Assembly (NCBI GenBank): GCA_001913845.2
Contig: MKGP02000088.1
Coordinates: 1-64,000, forward strand
DNA from: Limnothrix sp. CACIAM 69d
GTDB lineage: Bacteria; Cyanobacteriota; Cyanobacteriia; CACIAM-69d
Direction of reading: 5' to 3'
Length of the DNA stretch: 64,000 bases
Shown here: one piece after another, positions 61,841-64,000 of the stretch
Position numbering within the stretch: the first letter of the stretch is position 1
Layout: the number at the start of each line of letters is the position of its first letter
The notes under the pieces: model-generated
Seen by the model: only the letters and a program-made list of their open reading frames with translations
Database searches by the model: none
Told to the model about the DNA's origin: nothing
Position numbers and translations under genes: made by a program

Positions 61841-62179
61841 ATGCGGCGAATTGACGCGATTCTGATTGGGTTAGGTGTCTTTTTGGGTGGGGGTCTGGTC
61901 TATGGACTCCTGCAACTGGTGGGCGTTGATGCCACCAATGCGGGCATCTGGACTCAGGCCGCGTTGGTAGTAGGATTGATGGGCTGGTTGCTGACCTATC
62001 TGGCGCGGGCCTTGACCCAAAAGATGACCTACTCCCAGCAGTTGCAAGACTACAAAGACGCAGTTTTGCAAAAGCAGTTGGAAGCGTTGTCACCAGAAGA
62101 GCTGGCCGCGTTGCAAGCTCGCTTGGAAGCGGAAGCGGCGGAAACGGATCGATCGAACCCGACCCATCCGTCACCCTAA
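61841..62179 (+). CDS. DUF3007 membrane protein
   Basis: 112 residues. Two transmembrane helices (ILIGLGVFLGGGLVYGLLQL and IWTQAALVVGLMGWLLTYLA) then TQKMTYSQQLQDYKDAVLQK and an acidic coiled end ELAALQARLEAEAAETDR. This is the DUF3007 family of cyanobacteria and chloroplasts, often next to ndhL. Function is not established; the constant link to ndhL suggests work with NDH-1 or its assembly. 115 bp after ndhL. Confidence 0.85.
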   Translation: MRRIDAILIGLGVFLGGGLVYGLLQLVGVDATNAGIWTQAALVVGLMGWLLTYLARALTQKMTYSQQLQDYKDAVLQKQLEALSPEELAALQARLEAEAAETDRSNPTHPSP

Positions 62180-62335
62180 TCCGCATTCTTCGCCACCAAC
62201 GCGCCGCCCGTTCCCCCCAATTCAAAGCCAGCATCCTCAGCCCCCAACAAGGGTTCACCCTGAATCCAGCCTGTGGGCAAAGTTGCTGGCCGTTTTTGAT
62301 GTCCTGACCACCGAGTTGATCGATCGCCTGTCACC

Positions 62336-63136
62336 ATGACCGTCTCTGTTTCTGAACGTTTTGCCACCCTGCGCCAAGCCGGACGCTGTGCCCTGATCCC
62401 TTTCATCACCGCCGGGGATCCGAATTTGGCAACAACGGAGGCGGCCCTGCGGCGACTCGATCGGGCAGGGGCCGACCTGATTGAACTGGGCGTGCCCTAC
62501 TCCGACCCCCTAGCGGACGGCCCCACCATTCAAGCGGCCGCCACTCGGGCCTTGGCCAACGGCACTCGCCTTGATGATGTGTTGGCACTGGTGCAGCGGG
62601 TTTCGCCGGAACTGTCCGCCCCGATCGTCCTGTTCACCTACTACAACCCAATTCTGAATCGAGGAATTGAGCAATTCATTCAAGACGTGAAAGCGGCTGG
62701 GGCGGCGGGCCTGGTCGTGCCAGACTTGCCCCTCGAAGAAGCGGACGGCCTGCTGAAGCCAGCGGCGGCAGCGGGCTTGGAAGTCACACTGTTGGTGGCC
62801 CCGACGAGTTCCAAGGATCGCATTGAAGCCATCGCCCAGCAGTCCCAAGGGTTTATCTACCTGGTCAGTGTGACCGGGGTAACGGGGATGCGCAGCGAAA
62901 TGCACGGGCGCGTTTCCGAAATTTTGGCCGCCATGCGCCAGGTTACCGATAAACCGATCGGGGTGGGCTTTGGCATTTCCTCGCCGGAGCAAGCGGTGCA
63001 GGTGCGGACTTGGGGGGCTGATGCGGCGATCGTGGGCAGTGCCTTTGTGAAGCGGCTGGCCGACGGCACACCGGAAGAGGGCTTAGCCGCCGTTGAAGCG
63101 TTCTGCCGGGATTTACGAGCCGCCCTTGATCAATAA
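62336..63136 (+). CDS. trpA: Tryptophan synthase alpha chain
   Basis: Cleaves indole-3-glycerol phosphate to indole, passing it to TrpB. 266 residues. Catalytic Glu in [20 protein letters not shown] (E51 region) and Asp in [13 protein letters not shown] (D62-type Asp in SDPLADGP), with [16 protein letters not shown] and [14 protein letters not shown] forming the phosphate site. Complete and normal in length. Follows DUF3007 by 156 bp. Confidence 0.97.
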   Translation: MTVSVSERFATLRQAGRCALIPFITAGDPNLATTEAALRRLDRAGADLIELGVPYSDPLADGPTIQAAATRALANGTRLDDVLALVQRVSPELSAPIVLFTYYNPILNRGIEQFIQDVKAAGAAGLVVPDLPLEEADGLLKPAAAAGLEVTLLVAPTSSKDRIEAIAQQSQGFIYLVSVTGVTGMRSEMHGRVSEILAAMRQVTDKPIGVGFGISSPEQAVQVRTWGADAAIVGSAFVKRLADGTPEEGLAAVEAFCRDLRAALDQ

Positions 63137-63139
63137 AAA

Positions 63140-63257
63140 TCAACCAACTAGATCAACAACGAACTAGATCAACAAACTAAAGATCAATCAACTAGGCCAA
63201 TTCGATTGAGGCAAATTCCATTCCCTCAACAGAAATAGTCCAAGTCAAGCAGTCCAA
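63140..63257. repeat. AACTAGATCAACAA tandem words after trpA
   Basis: AACTAGATCAACAA and AACTAAAGATCAATCAACTA recur directly after the trpA stop (63143-63195). No gene. Confidence 0.6.
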
Positions 63258-63370
63258 GTAGGGGCGTACGGCCGTACGCCCTTATCAAGTTGGCCGGTGG
63301 AACTGGTCAGTGGCAATTTTGAGCAATTGTTTTGAACAATTCTTGAGCAATTGTAATGAATTGCCCCTAC
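63258..63370. repeat. Repeat element with 20-bp perfect palindrome and GTAGGGGC ends
   Basis: Starts GTAGGGGC and ends GCCCCTAC. The left part holds GGGCGTACGGCCGTACGCCC (63262-63281), a perfect 20-bp palindrome, and the right part holds repeated CAATTG words. GTAGGGGC...GCCCCTAC elements with such a palindrome are common in cyanobacterial intergenic DNA. The right end covers the stop codon of the small minus-strand gene. Confidence 0.7.
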
Positions 63371-63561
63371 ACCCAGTCGGCCATGGATTCCCAACTGTGG
63401 CGCAATTGGCTGCTCAATAATCCATTTTCCGATCGCCGATTGCGGCGGCGGGATTTGGCAGCATTCGAGCGTTTCCGCGATCGCTTGTCAACCACAATTT
63501 TCCTCAGGTCGATCGCATCGTCCCAAGAGTGAAATCGGTCAGGAAAAGTTCGCTGAGTCAT
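63367..63561 (-). CDS. Small basic protein, unknown
   Basis: 64 residues from ATG at 63561, preceded by GGGAGG at good spacing. FHSWDDAIDLRKIVVDKRSR is followed by an Arg-rich run (KRSNAAKSRRRNRRSENG), then LLSSQLRHSWESMADWV. The stop lies inside the GTAGGGGC repeat element, so the C-terminus may be an accident of that insertion. No family recognised. Confidence 0.4.
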   Translation of the reverse strand: MTQRTFPDRFHSWDDAIDLRKIVVDKRSRKRSNAAKSRRRNRRSENGLLSSQLRHSWESMADWV

Positions 63562-63570
63562 GATTCTGGC

Positions 63571-63804
63571 CTCCCAAAATTGACGTTGGGGGAATTGCCA
63601 GCCCAGTTGCTGGCTTTTAGAGATGCAGCCCCGTCGTCGATGGAATGATCCCAGTGCAATCCAGCTTCATCGTCGAAGCGAGCTAGGGATGTGGACGCAA
63701 ATCTCTAGGGTATTGTTCTGCGAATTGGGAACCCAATCCGGTTAACTCCGCCAGAAGCCCCCAGTTCGATCGTACCGCTTTTTCTCAGGGGCGGCGACTC
63801 ATAA
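63571..63804 (+). pseudogene. Decayed frame, possibly the C-terminal end of an IS605 TnpB
   Basis: The plus frame reads LPKLTLGELPAQLLAFRDAA, then PSSME, stop, SQCNPASSSKRARDVDANL, stop, GIVLRIGNPIRLTPPEAPSS, then IVPLFLRGGDS and a stop. It stays in frame with two stops. From memory, similar text ends many cyanobacterial TnpB (IS605 OrfB) proteins. I cannot verify this, and no upstream TnpB domain is present. Confidence 0.35.
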
Positions 63805-63864
63805 ATCTTGATTCCTCAGGAATGAAGTTTCCAGAATTGTCCAAGGAATTCCAGCCCAAATTAC

Positions 63865-64000
63865 TTATTGGGCTAAGTGATCACGCACCAACTGGCGCAA
63901 TGCTTGTTCAGCAGCAATTTCATCTTGCTGAGCCTCTGCCAAAAATTGATACAAATACGCTTTTTCTACCCAAGGAAAAATGGGGCTAAATTCTGATTCT
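63865..64000 (-). CDS. Uma2-family protein, 3' end only (cut by window edge)
   Basis: The last 45 codons read ESEFSPIFPWVEKAYLYQFL, then AEAQQDEIAAEQALRQLVRD, then HLAQ and stop TAA at 63865. It matches the C-terminus of the Uma2 gene at 2904-3563 (LYQFLAASEQDEIAAE). The N-terminal part lies beyond the right edge. Confidence 0.75.
   Translation of the reverse strand, partial: ESEFSPIFPWVEKAYLYQFLAEAQQDEIAAEQALRQLVRDHLAQ

Overview
The window comes from a cyanobacterial chromosome. The octamer GCGATCGC and its GATCGC/GCGATC relatives are scattered almost everywhere, and the gene content is cyanobacterial: NdhL next to DUF3007 and trpA, heme oxygenase Ho1, a flavodiiron protein of the Flv3 type, DUF1995, DUF4168, and a SphS/SphR-type phosphate two-component pair with PhoU. 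The genus cannot be fixed from sequence alone.

Layout. Positions 1-464 hold the leader-proximal end of a CRISPR array that runs out of the window to the left. The array reads leftward. To its right (745-10937, minus strand) is a tightly packed type III-B (Cmr) locus: cas10/cmr2, cmr3, cmr4, cmr5, a double-length cmr6-like gene, a CARF-HEPN ribonuclease, a Uma2-family gene, a decayed small gene, a PD-(D/E)XK-like gene and a second CARF-HEPN ribonuclease. A divergent WYL-domain regulator (11165-12331) sits at its head. Two copies of a 60-bp hairpin element bracket this defence block (589-646 and 12880-12939). The Cas10 lacks an HD nuclease domain but keeps GGDD, and Cmr4 has no Asp where the target-cleaving residue is expected. 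With two cyclic-oligoadenylate-type effectors downstream, the locus looks built around second-messenger signalling rather than direct cleavage. No cas1, cas2 or cas6 is visible.

From 12.3 to 52.5 kb the content is mostly housekeeping: a copper/DUF305-type protein, sphR-sphS-phoU with a four-fold 11-bp direct repeat before sphR, an AEC permease, an NDP-sugar pyrophosphorylase, a TPR-glycosyltransferase, threonine synthase, CbiD and CobQ (corrinoid synthesis), an acyl-CoA dehydrogenase-like protein, two glycosyltransferases, Ho1, a protein kinase, a phospholipase D-like lipoprotein with an EF-hand-like loop, pyrophosphatase, a J-domain protein, SerS, TsaB, a transglutaminase-like protein, a FutC-like ABC ATPase, two zinc proteases and a PP2A-like phosphatase. 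A tRNA-Lys(CUU) lies at 52563-52634.

From 53 to 64 kb are a GAF-PAS protein, flv3, an AT-rich two-gene cassette of unknown function (56241-57978) whose proteins share an N-terminal SGQVxQAGR motif, a LytM peptidase, a biotin ligase with an insert, an IS5-type transposase remnant, ndhL-DUF3007-trpA, and a right edge of mobile-element debris ending in a truncated Uma2 gene. Dispersed non-autonomous repeats are frequent: a TA-flanked 175-184 bp element in three copies, an element with AGGGTGTGTCGTCA-type ends, and many short tandem repeats.
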